A stretch of 64,000 nt of DNA from Sphingomonas sp. Leaf9 (GTDB lineage: Bacteria; Pseudomonadota; Alphaproteobacteria; Sphingomonadales; Sphingomonadaceae). Below are positions 15,534-24,546 of this stretch, one piece after another (position 1 is the stretch's first letter; each line of letters starts with the position of its first letter). Position numbers and translations under genes: made by a program. The stretch is taken from the NCBI RefSeq assembly GCF_001421355.1, contig NZ_LMKC01000007.1:30529-94528 (forward strand), written 5' to 3'. Below the pieces are notes generated by a model that did no database searches, had not been told where the DNA came from, and worked only from the letters and a program-made list of their open reading frames with translations.

Positions 15534-15588
15534 TCTCCTTCAGGGCGGCAGCCTATACGCCTATCAACAGTTGATAAAGCGCCGCCGG

Positions 15589-15873
15589 TCAGCCGCGCTG
15601 GACCAGCCTTTCGATCGTCTCCGGTTCCGCGCCGATCAGTTCCAACAATACCCGTGCCGGGGCGTCTGGCTGGCTGCGGCGCTGCTCCCAATCACGCACC
15701 GTTCCAACGGGAAGGCGATAAGCCCGCGCGAACTGATGCTGGGTCTTGCCGGTTCGCTTGCGGATTGCTGCCACGTCGATCGGTGCCGCGATCCTTGCCC
15801 GGTTCGCCGCACCATCGGCATGGGCAATGGCGTCGCCCAGACCGGCCGCAATCTTGTCGAAGGCGTTCTTCAT
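15589..15873 (-). CDS. XRE-type antitoxin of a RelE/HigB-like system
   Basis: 94 aa. IDVAAIRKRTGKTQHQFARAYRLPVGTVRDWEQRRSQP is a clear helix-turn-helix of the antitoxin type, with recognition helix VGTVRDWEQ. The start overlaps the toxin stop by ATGA, giving the toxin-first order of HigBA-like loci. The protein should neutralise the toxin and repress the pair through the twin operators at 16223-16268. Confidence 0.88.
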   Translation of the reverse strand: MKNAFDKIAAGLGDAIAHADGAANRARIAAPIDVAAIRKRTGKTQHQFARAYRLPVGTVRDWEQRRSQPDAPARVLLELIGAEPETIERLVQRG

Positions 15874-16211
15874 CGCTGTCTCCTCAGGCTGTCCGCCAGT
15901 GTCTTGGTCAGGCCGGCCAGCGCGTTGCGCTCGCTCTTGGTAAGGTTGATCTTCTCGTTCTTGCCGAACACCGTCAGCAGGAATGTCGGCACAGCGGGTC
16001 CGGCCCAATAGGTGATGATGCGATATCCGCCCGACTTGCCGCCACCCGGCCGGGCGACCCGCAGCTTTCTGGCCCCACCGCATCCAGGCATGATCTCACC
16101 GGCTTCCGGATTGGCAGCGATCAGGTCGACCACCGCCTGCTGTTCGTCGGCGCTCATGCCCACGTCCTTGGCCGCTGCGAGATAGGCATTGGTTTCGATA
16201 ACCGACTGCAC
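15870..16211 (-). CDS. RelE/HigB-like toxin
   Basis: 113 aa. Core: EIMPGCGGARKLRVARPGGGKSGGYRIITYW and VFGKNEKINLTKSERNALAGLTK, the pattern of RelE-superfamily ribosome-dependent mRNA nucleases of the 'RelE/HigB2' subgroup. The Arg-rich strand (ARKLRVARPGGGKSGGYRI) carries the likely active-site basic residues. It precedes the XRE antitoxin with a 4-base overlap. The module looks intact, unlike the parDE remnant beside it. Confidence 0.88.
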   Translation of the reverse strand: MQSVIETNAYLAAAKDVGMSADEQQAVVDLIAANPEAGEIMPGCGGARKLRVARPGGGKSGGYRIITYWAGPAVPTFLLTVFGKNEKINLTKSERNALAGLTKTLADSLRRQR

Positions 16212-16222
16212 AGCAGCAAATA

Positions 16223-16268
16223 TACGGGTAATCCGTACTCAGGCAAGTCGATATACGGATATCCCGTA
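16223..16268. promoter_or_regulatory. Twin operators upstream of the RelE/XRE pair
   Basis: Two 15-bp dyads in a short AT-rich stretch just before the toxin start: TACGGGTAATCCGTA (16223-16237) and TACGGATATCCCGTA (16254-16268), 31 bp centre to centre. Each has half-sites of the type TACGG. Placement and symmetry suit autorepression by the XRE antitoxin. Confidence 0.7.
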
Positions 16269-16275
16269 GAAAAAC

Positions 16276-16630
16276 CGGCGTGGATGGCATCGAACCGCTT
16301 TCCTACACGCCACGCCCCCGTCACTGTCGTTCCGCATCCCTCTGCCCCCGCCCGCGCCGCGCCGGGGACAGGACCGGAACCGCACGGCACACAAAAACGT
16401 GGCGAGTGTGAACTTTGTGAACTTTGGCATGCCGGCGCATCCAGCATCGCCCGGCAAGCAACTGAAAATGAGAGAATCCCACGGGATCATATCGATATTC
16501 GACCACGCGGCAGGATGTTCCGCGACATGGCGGATTTGTACCGGATCGTACCCCTGATACCGCTATCGCAAGAAAATAACATTTCGTTTAGAAACGTAAG
16601 CGTAACGGCCGGACGAATGGAGTCCGCCGT
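16276..16630. other. Intergenic region with 27-bp dispersed repeat and MHYT gene promoter DNA
   Basis: No gene is supported. It contains one copy of a 27-bp repeat (16402-16428, with tandem GTGAACTTT units) whose inverted second copy is at 29544-29570. The AT-rich 16520-16600 part precedes the cyclic-di-GMP enzyme and probably carries its promoter. Confidence 0.5.
16402..16428 (+). repeat. 27-bp dispersed repeat, copy 1
   Basis: Begins gcgagtgtgaacttt and contains GTGAACTTT twice, 8 bases apart. It matches the complement of 29544-29570 at 25 of 27 positions. Confidence 0.6.
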
Positions 16631-18970
16631 ATGCGTTTCATCACCTGCCTGACCGAAGAACATGACCTGGCCCTGGTCGGACTTGCCGCATGGTTCTGCC
16701 TTGTCGGATCGCTGATTACGATCCGACTGCTCGACCGTATCCGCCATGCCGAACGCGGCACGCGCATCGCGTGGGTGTTCCTGGGCGGGGCGGCGACCGG
16801 GGCGACGATCTGGTGCACCCATTTCATCGCGATGATCGCCTATCAGCCCGGCGTCGAAGTCGCCTACGAACCGCGACTGACCGGCATCTCGCTGCTGCTC
16901 GCCATCTTCGGCAGTGCGGGCGCGCTGCACCTCGCCACCCGCCGCTGGCACCCGATGGCGGCGGTCGGCGGCGCGGTGTTCGGCGTGACGGTCAGCGTGA
17001 TGCACTATGTTGGCATGCAGGCGTTCGTCGCGCACGGCATGGTGCGCTGGTCGCAGGGGCATGTGGTGATGTCGGTGCTGTTCGCGGTGGCGCTGGGCGC
17101 GCTGGCGTTCGATCGCGCGCGCAGCACCGGGCGCTTTGCCGGGCCGTGGTGGGCCAGCGGATGGATGGTCGCCAGCATCGTGCTGCTGCACTTCACCGGC
17201 ATGGCGGCGATGGTCGTCACCCCCTTTGCCCCCATCGCCGGCGAAACGGGATCGAGCACCGCCACGATCGTGATGGCGATCGCGGTCGCCGGGGTCGGGA
17301 CATTGGTCGTCGGCACGGGCCTGGCCACCTATATCCTCGATGCACAGGCGCGCGCCGATACCCGCCGCCGCCTGCGCGAGCTGCTGGAGAGCAATGTCGA
17401 CGGCATGGTGATCGTGCAGGGCGGCACGGTGCTGGCGGTCAACGCCGCCTTTACCGCGCTGGTCGGCGGCGACGCGGCGGTGATCGGACAGCCGCTGGCG
17501 CGCTGGATTCCCGACATCGCCACCGCCGATCCCGACCGCATCGCTCAGCTGACGCTGCACGCGCACGACGGCAGCGACATTCCGGTCGAGATCACGATCC
17601 GCTTCGACCAGCGGCGCGCCTGTCCGCAGACCATCTATTCGATCCGCGACCTGCGCGCCCGCATCGCGCAGGAACGCCGCATCGCCCATCTGGCGCGCAA
17701 CGACAGTCTGACCGGGCTGCCCAACCGTACCTCGTTCCTCGAATGGCTGACGCGCCAGACCGGCCCCGACAGCGCACACCGCGCGGTCGCGCTGCTGTCG
17801 ATCGACCTCGACCGGTTCAAGGAAGTGAACGACATGCACGGCCATGCCGCCGGCGACCGGATGCTGACCCGGATCGGCGAACGGATGAAGGCCGCGTTGC
17901 TACCCGGCGAGTTCGTCGCGCGCCTGGGCGGGGACGAATTCGTCGCGGTGCTGCCGGTCGCCGAACCCGACGATGCCGTGGCACTGATCGACCGGCTGCG
18001 CGATGCGATCGGCGCGCCGGTCCTCGTCGACCCCAGCGGGATCGAGGCGCAGTGCGGCATGAGCGTCGGCGTGGCGCTATGGCCGCGCGACGCCACCGAA
18101 ATCTCGACGCTCATCAACAATGCCGACCTGGCGATGTACCGCGCCAAGGCGTCGATCACGGTCGATGCGTGCTTCTACGAAGAGGAAATGGACAAGACGG
18201 TGCGGCTGCGCCGGCAGATGGTGCAGGAACTGCGCACCGCGATCGACCATGGCGAATTCGCGCTCCACTGGCAGGTGCAGGAATCGGTCGAGACCGGCGC
18301 CGTCATCGGGTACGAAGCGCTGCTGCGCTGGACCCGCGCCGATGGCAGCAGCGTGTCGCCGGCGAACTTCATCCCCCTGGCCGAGCAATCCGGGCTGATC
18401 CTGCCGATCGGCGAATGGGTGCTGCGTACCGCCTGTGCGACGGCGGCCAGCTGGGCCGAACCGCACCGCATCGCGGTCAACCTGTCGCCGGTCCAGCTCG
18501 GCCATGTCGACCTGCCGCGCCTGGTGCAGCAGGTGCTACTCGACACCGGCCTGTCGCCCGCCCGACTTGAGCTGGAGATCACCGAAACCGCGATGATCGC
18601 CGATCCGGTGCGCACGATCCATATCCTGCGCCAGCTGAAGGCGATCGGCGTGTCGGTGGCGATGGACGATTTCGGCACCGGTTATTCGTCGCTCTCGACG
18701 CTCCGGTCGTTCCCGTTCGACAAGATCAAGCTCGACCGGTCGTTCATGGCCGAACTGAACGGTGCGCCACAGGCCGCGGCGATCGTCCGCGCGGTGCTGA
18801 CGCTGGGCGAGAGCCTGAACATTCCCGTCCTGGCCGAAGGGGTGGAGACGCCCGAACAGCTCGCCTTCCTGCGCGAACAGGGGTGCGACGAGGCGCAGGG
18901 CTATCTGCTCGGCCGGCCGGGGCCGTTGCCCAGGCAGGGGCAGGCGGATGCCGCCCGGTTGGCGGGGTAG
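16631..18970 (+). CDS. MHYT-PAS-GGDEF-EAL cyclic-di-GMP signalling protein
   Basis: 779 aa, GGAG upstream. The N-terminal ~240 residues form the seven-helix MHYT sensor, with its conserved Met-His motifs WCTHFIAM (about 61), MHYVGM (about 124) and LHFTGM (about 187), thought to bind copper and sense a gas. A PAS-like segment (about 250-340) is followed by GGDEF with intact RLGGDEF (about 433-437) and EAL with GYEALLRW (about 562) plus ELEITE and DDFGTGYSSL. Both catalytic motifs look intact, so it could make and/or degrade cyclic di-GMP. It appears monocistronic. Confidence 0.93.
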   Translation: MRFITCLTEEHDLALVGLAAWFCLVGSLITIRLLDRIRHAERGTRIAWVFLGGAATGATIWCTHFIAMIAYQPGVEVAYEPRLTGISLLLAIFGSAGALHLATRRWHPMAAVGGAVFGVTVSVMHYVGMQAFVAHGMVRWSQGHVVMSVLFAVALGALAFDRARSTGRFAGPWWASGWMVASIVLLHFTGMAAMVVTPFAPIAGETGSSTATIVMAIAVAGVGTLVVGTGLATYILDAQARADTRRRLRELLESNVDGMVIVQGGTVLAVNAAFTALVGGDAAVIGQPLARWIPDIATADPDRIAQLTLHAHDGSDIPVEITIRFDQRRACPQTIYSIRDLRARIAQERRIAHLARNDSLTGLPNRTSFLEWLTRQTGPDSAHRAVALLSIDLDRFKEVNDMHGHAAGDRMLTRIGERMKAALLPGEFVARLGGDEFVAVLPVAEPDDAVALIDRLRDAIGAPVLVDPSGIEAQCGMSVGVALWPRDATEISTLINNADLAMYRAKASITVDACFYEEEMDKTVRLRRQMVQELRTAIDHGEFALHWQVQESVETGAVIGYEALLRWTRADGSSVSPANFIPLAEQSGLILPIGEWVLRTACATAASWAEPHRIAVNLSPVQLGHVDLPRLVQQVLLDTGLSPARLELEITETAMIADPVRTIHILRQLKAIGVSVAMDDFGTGYSSLSTLRSFPFDKIKLDRSFMAELNGAPQAAAIVRAVLTLGESLNIPVLAEGVETPEQLAFLREQGCDEAQGYLLGRPGPLPRQGQADAARLAG

Positions 18971-19000
18971 GACCGGCTAGGAACGGGCTGAAGCCGAACC

Positions 19001-19118
19001 AAACCATTCGTCCTGAGTAGTCGCTGAGCTTGTTGAAGCGACGTATCGAAGGACCGCCGCAGGTGCTTCGATACGGGTCTTCGACTTCGCTCAGCCCCTA
19101 CTCAGCACGAACGGTTTG
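19001..19118. repeat. Long imperfect inverted repeat
   Basis: Outer arms aaaccattcgtcctgagtag and the near-complement of this at 19099-19118 (18 of 20 match). Inner arms (cgctgagcttgttgaag / cttcgacttcgctcag and cgtatcgaag / cttcgatacg) also pair. The whole 118-bp unit abuts the end of the recombinase gene. Such elements are dispersed in sphingomonad genomes; here it may act as a terminator for both flanking genes. Confidence 0.75.
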
Positions 19119-19119
19119 C

Positions 19120-19680
19120 TTATTCCATTCTACCGTCCGCCCCCGGCAAAAACCGGTAGACGGTGCCGCGCGAAATTCCCAGCTCGCGCGCGATATGTGC
19201 CGGGCGCACCCCTTGTGCCGCCAGCGTCCGTACCGCTTCCGGGTCGATGCGCGGCTTGCCGCCCTTGTAGACGCCGCGTGCCTTGGCTGCCGCGATCCCC
19301 TCTGCCTGGCGTTCGCGGCGCAGGTTCGTCTCGAATTCGGCGAATACACCCAGCATGTCGAGAAACGCCTTGCCCGCCGCCGTGCCGGTATCGATCGGCT
19401 GTTCGGTAGCCTTCAGCGCCACGCCACGCCCCTTCAACTCATGCACGATATCCTGCAGATCCTTCATCGACCGCGCGAGGCGGTCGATGCGGGTGACGAC
19501 CAGCGTGTCGCCTTCGCGCAGGAAGTCGAGCAGGACCTGCAACTCGCTGCGCCCGGTGCGGCCGGTCGCCGATTTCTTTTCCGACCGGATCGCCTGACAC
19601 CCCGCCGCGCGCAGGGCGGCTTCCTGCACGCGCAGGTCCTGATAGTCGCTCGACACGCGGGCATAGCCGAACAAGGCCAT
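19120..19680 (-). CDS. Serine recombinase (resolvase/invertase family)
   Basis: 186 aa with an AAGGGGG ribosome binding site. The catalytic domain shows GYARVSSDYQDL (nucleophile Ser in RVSS), the LVVTRIDRLARSMKDL block with its active-site Arg residues, and the long E helix GVFAEFETNLRRERQAEGIAAAKARG. A C-terminal helix-turn-helix follows (DPEAVRTLAAQGVRPAHIARELGISRGTVYRFL). Length and layout match Tn3-type resolvases/DNA invertases. No transposase is next to it, so it may be a leftover of a mobile element or serve a local inversion. Confidence 0.9.
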   Translation of the reverse strand: MALFGYARVSSDYQDLRVQEAALRAAGCQAIRSEKKSATGRTGRSELQVLLDFLREGDTLVVTRIDRLARSMKDLQDIVHELKGRGVALKATEQPIDTGTAAGKAFLDMLGVFAEFETNLRRERQAEGIAAAKARGVYKGGKPRIDPEAVRTLAAQGVRPAHIARELGISRGTVYRFLPGADGRME

Positions 19681-19792
19681 CGCAGCCCCCTTTCTGTTTG
19701 ATCAGGTTCTAGACCCTTTGTACGAACTGTTCAATATCGCTGCGAACGACCCTGATCGAACGGTTGCGGGTGTTACAGCGTGGTGCGTTTTC

Positions 19793-19839
19793 AGGGTATA
19801 CCCTTATTATGCAGATTAGATGGTAGGGTGACACCCCTA
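19793..19839. promoter_or_regulatory. Operator-like dyads upstream of the VapBC-type pair
   Basis: Perfect palindrome AGGGTATACCCT (19793-19804) and TAGGGTGACACCCCTA (19824-19839), both built from AGGGT-type half-sites, 51-97 bp before the antitoxin start in AT-richer DNA. A further GGGTC lies next to the start codon. Likely autoregulatory sites for the AbrB-type antitoxin. Confidence 0.55.
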
Positions 19840-19889
19840 TTTGATTCTGGTACAAATAGTGCTGTTCATACCCATTGAGGATTAGGGTC

Positions 19890-20138
19890 ATGGAAGCGCA
19901 ACGGGTTCGTATCGTCGAAGGGGGCAAGCTGGTGATACCAGCGGCGATGCGTCGCGAACTGGGTATCAGCGCCGGAGATACCGTGATGGTCGATATCGAC
20001 CATGGCGAGCTGCGGGTACGCTCGATCAACAAGGCACTGGAAAATGCACGGGCCATTCTTCGCCGGTACATACCCGAAGGCACGAGCCTGTCGGATGAGC
20101 TGATCGCGGATCGTCGTGCCGAGGCGGAACGTGAGTAA
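19890..20138 (+). CDS. AbrB/MazE-type antitoxin (VapB-like)
   Basis: 82 aa, GAGG upstream of an ATG. VRIVEGGKLVIPAAMRRELGISAGDTVMVDIDHGELRV is the swapped-hairpin AbrB DNA-binding fold. The C-terminal part (NKALENARAILRRYIPEG...) is the toxin-binding tail. Its stop overlaps the PIN-domain toxin start by 8 bases. It should neutralise the toxin and repress the operon. Confidence 0.88.
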   Translation: MEAQRVRIVEGGKLVIPAAMRRELGISAGDTVMVDIDHGELRVRSINKALENARAILRRYIPEGTSLSDELIADRRAEAERE

Positions 20139-20520
20139 CCGGATCGTACTCGATGCGTCCGCCCTGCTCTGCCTGCTGAATGAAGAGCCTGGCGCGGATC
20201 GGGTCGCAACCGTCCTGACCCGGTCAGTGATCGGCGCAACCAATTTGGGCGAGGTGGTGTCGAAGCTGCGCGAACGTGGCCTGACGCTGGCCGAAGTGCA
20301 GGAAGTGCTGGGCGGGCTGCACCTCGATGTCCGGCCCCTGTCGACGGCACAGGCGATGACGATCGGTGACCTGCGCCCGGCCACGCGTCCGCTCGGACTG
20401 TCGCTGGGCGACCGCGCCTGCCTCGCGCTGGCGATCGATCTGGAGGCCGAACTCTATACGACCGATGCGGCGCTCGCGCGGGCGGAAGTGCCGGTCACCG
20501 TGACGAACGTCCGCCACTGA
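20131..20520 (+). CDS. PIN-domain ribonuclease toxin (VapC-like)
   Basis: 129 aa, GTG start with GAGGCGG upstream, inside the end of the antitoxin gene. PIN-domain acidic residues are in place: Asp in IVLDASALLCLLNEEPG, Glu in GATNLGEVVSKL, Asp in LSLGDRACLALA and Asp in LYTTDAALA. VapC toxins cleave tRNA or rRNA when released. The complete pair ends in a convergent terminator with the permease gene. Confidence 0.9.
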   Translation: MSNRIVLDASALLCLLNEEPGADRVATVLTRSVIGATNLGEVVSKLRERGLTLAEVQEVLGGLHLDVRPLSTAQAMTIGDLRPATRPLGLSLGDRACLALAIDLEAELYTTDAALARAEVPVTVTNVRH

Positions 20521-20526
20521 CGAAGC

Positions 20527-20549
20527 GGGCGTGGCCACCGACCACGCCC
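20527..20549. terminator. Terminator hairpin between convergent genes
   Basis: Stem gggcgtgg / ccacgccc with a 7-base loop, in the 36-base gap between the VapC-like stop (20520) and the permease stop (20557). Works for either strand. Confidence 0.6.
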
Positions 20550-20556
20550 CTCCCCC

Positions 20557-22986
20557 TCAATCGTGCCGCAACGCCCAGGCCGGTGCCGCCCGACTGGCGC
20601 GCAGCGACTGGCCGAGCACGGTCAGCACCGCGACCGCGACCGCCACCACGCTGGCCCCGATAAAGAACAGCGGCGACAGCGCGATCGCATCCTCGAACCC
20701 GGCCAGCCAGGTGCGCATCGCAAGGAACGCCAGCGGCCAGGCAACAAGGTTCGCGATCAGCACGGGGCGCAGGAACTGCCCGACCAGCAGCTTCACGATG
20801 TCCCCCGACGACGCGCCCAGCGTCTTGCGGATGCCGATCTCCCGCGTCCGCCGCGCGGTGTTGAACGAGGCGAGGCCCCATAGCCCGACGCACCCGATCA
20901 GCACGGCGAGCCCCGCGCCGATCCCGAACAGCCGCGTCGCGCGGTCGTCGGCTTCGTAGAAGTCGGCGAGGCGTTCGTCGGCGGTCTGTCCGGCGAACGG
21001 TACCTGCGGCACCATCCGCTGCCACAGGTCGCGCACCGCCGTCAGCGCGGTGCGCGGGTCGCCGCTCACCCGGATCGCGATGACCGAGGTTTCGATCGCC
21101 TCCGGCGAACGGAAATACAGGTAATAGGTCGGCGAGACCGGGCTGCGCGGCGTGTCGAAGCGTAGGTCGTCGACCACGCCGATGATCGTGCGCGGCCGGT
21201 CGCCGCCCACCGTCTTGCCGATCGCATCCTGTGCCAATGCGAAGCGCAACGGGGTCAGCGCGCGGCGGTTGATGACGATGTTGGCCGGATCGCTATCCTT
21301 GCGCCCGGTGATGTCGTCCGCGCCATGCGCGTCGTCGAACCACCGCCCGGCGATCAGCCGCGCACCGTGCGTTTCGAAGAAGCGCGGGCTGACCCGTACC
21401 CACGTCAGCGATGGTCCCGATCCGGCGACGCCGGGCAACGGCACGTTGGTATTGTTGCCCTCGCCGCTGCCACCGGGTGTCGCATTGGCGATCGTGGCGT
21501 CCTTCACCTGCGGCAGCGCGCGGATCGCGGCGAGGATGGCAGGCTTGCGCGCCGCCGGCACTGCCGGGTCGGTACCCGACGTCACCAGCAGCAGCCCATC
21601 GCGCTGGAACCCCAGGTCGGCAGCGCGGACGTGCCGCGTCTGTGCGACCAGCACCGCGGTCCCGATCATGAAGGCGATGGCAAGGCCGAACTGCCCGATC
21701 ACCAGCGCCTCGCGCACCCGCGCCCCCGCCCGTCCGCCACCGGGCGAGCGCGCCGATGCCAGCACCGAAGCGGCGGGAAAGCGCGATAGCAGGATCGCCG
21801 GATACACCCCCGCAGCCATGCCGACGACCACCGTCAGCACGGCCAGCGCCGGCACCACCTGTGCATAGGGCATCGTCAACGACAACCCGCCCGCTGCATT
21901 GACCAACGGCAGGCCCAGTTCGGCGAGGATCAGCCCGAACAGCGCGGCGATGGCGACGGTCAGTACCGCCTCCCCCAGGAACTGGCGCACCAGCGTGGCA
22001 CGGTCGGCGCCCAGAACCTTGCGCATCGCGACTTCGCGGGCGCGCAGGCCGGCGCGCGCGGTGGCGAGGTTCACGTAATTGACCACCGCGATCAGCAGCG
22101 TCAGCACACCCACCAGCCCCAGCGTGACGACGGTCGTCTTCGCGCTGCTGCTGTCCTGCCCCTGCGGTTCAAGGTGCAGGTCGGTCAGAGGCAGGAGTTG
22201 CAGATGCTGGAAATCCGATGGCTTGCCACTGCCGTCGCTCAAATCCTTGCCGCGCCGGTCGACGAACGCGGTCAGCTTGCCTTCGAACGCACGCGCGGCG
22301 GCAGGGGTGTCGAACCGCAGGAAGGTGGACAGCGACGCGCTGCCCCAATGATACCAGTATCGGCTCGCCATATCCTGCGTGATCGGCATCAATACCGACA
22401 GCTTCAGGTCGCTGTTGTCGGGCAGGTCGCGGAACACGGCGGCGACGCGGTATGTCCGCACCTTGTCCATCGACACGACCAATGTCTGCCCGATCGGATC
22501 GCGGGTCCCGAAATAGGCGCGCGCGGTCTTCTGGTCGATCGCGACATTGCCCGGTTGTGCCAGCGCAGTCGCCGCATTGCCCGCGACCATCGGCAGGGGA
22601 AAGACGTCGAAGAACGCCGCATCGACCTGTCCCGCATCGACCTTGGTCGCGCGGCCGTTCATCAGGATGGAGCCGGCCCCCTGCCCGCCACTGATCCGCG
22701 TGCCGACGACGCCCGGAAAATCCTCGTGCATCTGGTCGAGCAGGCCACCCATCGTCGTTGCATAGGCACCGTCCGCCGGGCTGTCGGGCATGGTCCACAC
22801 CGTCTGCACGACATAGACCTTGTCGTGATCGGGCAGCCATTTTTCATAGCTGGTCTCGTACCGGACATAGAGGCCGAGGATCAGGAACACCGCGATCCCG
22901 ACCGCAAGGCCGCCGATGTTGAGCGCGGCATAGAGCTTGTGGCGCACAAGCGAGCGATAGAGCGACAGCAAAGCGAAGCGGTTCAT
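20557..22986 (-). CDS. MacB/FtsX-type ABC transporter permease
   Basis: 809 aa, two MacB-FtsX units in tandem. Membrane helix 1 (about 22-42, YAALNIGGLAVGIAVFLILGL) leads into a periplasmic MacB core, then FtsX helices near 285-400 (VVTLGLVGVLTLLIAVVNYVN), a second periplasmic part (about 430-680) and the last FtsX helices (about 690-805). This double form is typical of permeases that export peptides or antibiotics or act on the cell envelope, working with a separate ATPase. It is the last gene of the leftward adaptor-ATPase-DUF2807-permease run. Confidence 0.9.
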   Translation of the reverse strand: MNRFALLSLYRSLVRHKLYAALNIGGLAVGIAVFLILGLYVRYETSYEKWLPDHDKVYVVQTVWTMPDSPADGAYATTMGGLLDQMHEDFPGVVGTRISGGQGAGSILMNGRATKVDAGQVDAAFFDVFPLPMVAGNAATALAQPGNVAIDQKTARAYFGTRDPIGQTLVVSMDKVRTYRVAAVFRDLPDNSDLKLSVLMPITQDMASRYWYHWGSASLSTFLRFDTPAAARAFEGKLTAFVDRRGKDLSDGSGKPSDFQHLQLLPLTDLHLEPQGQDSSSAKTTVVTLGLVGVLTLLIAVVNYVNLATARAGLRAREVAMRKVLGADRATLVRQFLGEAVLTVAIAALFGLILAELGLPLVNAAGGLSLTMPYAQVVPALAVLTVVVGMAAGVYPAILLSRFPAASVLASARSPGGGRAGARVREALVIGQFGLAIAFMIGTAVLVAQTRHVRAADLGFQRDGLLLVTSGTDPAVPAARKPAILAAIRALPQVKDATIANATPGGSGEGNNTNVPLPGVAGSGPSLTWVRVSPRFFETHGARLIAGRWFDDAHGADDITGRKDSDPANIVINRRALTPLRFALAQDAIGKTVGGDRPRTIIGVVDDLRFDTPRSPVSPTYYLYFRSPEAIETSVIAIRVSGDPRTALTAVRDLWQRMVPQVPFAGQTADERLADFYEADDRATRLFGIGAGLAVLIGCVGLWGLASFNTARRTREIGIRKTLGASSGDIVKLLVGQFLRPVLIANLVAWPLAFLAMRTWLAGFEDAIALSPLFFIGASVVAVAVAVLTVLGQSLRASRAAPAWALRHD

Positions 22987-23008
22987 GGCGTGTCCCCTCT
23001 TTCCCGTG

Positions 23009-23755
23009 TCAGCCGCAGGTGACGCGGGCCATGCCGCTCTTGCTCACCGAACAGGCCGGACGGCCGGTGACGGTCACGCGCGCGATGCCGCTGGCGTCGA
23101 TCCCCGCCGGGCCGTCGACGGCGGCGCGCACCGATCCGGTGCCGCTGGCGCGGATCGACAGCGCCTGCGTTCGAATTGTCGACGTGTCGACATTACCCGT
23201 CCCGCTGGCCGCGATCGCCAGCGCATCGGCGCGGCCGGCGGCGGTGATCGTGCCGGTGCCGCTCAGGTCCAGCGACAGCCGGGCGGCCTGCACACCGTTC
23301 AGCTTTGCCGTGCCCGTCCCCGACAGGGTGACGACCGCGCGATCCGACCGCAGGCCGTCGATGGTCAGGCCGCCGGTACCGCGCATCGTTGCGGCAAAGG
23401 CCGGGCTGTCGAGCGCGGCGATGCGTACCGATCCGGTGCCGCTCGCCTCGATCGCCTGCAGCCGTGGCAGGGTGATGGCGATGGTCGCGGCGGGCTTGCC
23501 CGCGCGGCTGTCGCAGGTGCCTTTCGCACGCAGCAGCGTCAGCACCCGACCGCGCACTGCGACGCCGATCGCGGCGAGCGACCCCGCCTGCCCCTGCGCC
23601 CGGACGGAAAAGCCTGCGCCAAAGGTGATGGCGACATGATCGCAGCCCTGCACCGCGATACGGTCGAACCCGGCGGCGGCGAAGCTGCGGACGTCCTGCG
23701 CCATGGCCGGGGTCGGCAGGAGCGTGGCGAGCAGGGCGAGAGGGAGGAGTTTCAT
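23009..23755 (-). CDS. Secreted DUF2807 (putative auto-transporter adhesin head) protein
   Basis: 248 aa with signal peptide MKLLPLALLATLLPTPAMAQ. The mature protein is a right-handed beta-helix-like repeat: SGTGSV, GTGGL, LSGTGT and ASGTGNV recur every ~20 residues, the signature of DUF2807. Two cysteines near the end (PACSVS, VTCG) probably form a disulphide. Finding it between the ATPase and the permease is notable: it may be a periplasmic partner or substrate of the exporter. The start has GGAGA upstream. Confidence 0.82.
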   Translation of the reverse strand: MKLLPLALLATLLPTPAMAQDVRSFAAAGFDRIAVQGCDHVAITFGAGFSVRAQGQAGSLAAIGVAVRGRVLTLLRAKGTCDSRAGKPAATIAITLPRLQAIEASGTGSVRIAALDSPAFAATMRGTGGLTIDGLRSDRAVVTLSGTGTAKLNGVQAARLSLDLSGTGTITAAGRADALAIAASGTGNVDTSTIRTQALSIRASGTGSVRAAVDGPAGIDASGIARVTVTGRPACSVSKSGMARVTCG

Positions 23756-23797
23756 GGGGAGGTCTCCGAAGAGGAAATGGGGAAGACTGCGTTGGTG

Positions 23798-23827
23798 GCC
23801 CTGGACCCCCGCCTGCGCGGGGGTACG
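23798..23827. repeat. Single arm of hairpin repeat, family A
   Basis: ctggacccccgcctgcgcgg arm only, lying between the ATPase gene and the DUF2807 gene of one operon. It may reduce expression of the downstream genes. Confidence 0.75.
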
Positions 23828-23856
23828 CACGGGTTGCGGGTGAGCCGCGGGAAAGC

Positions 23857-24534
<678 letters not shown>

Positions 24535-24546
24535 GGGCTTCCCCCC

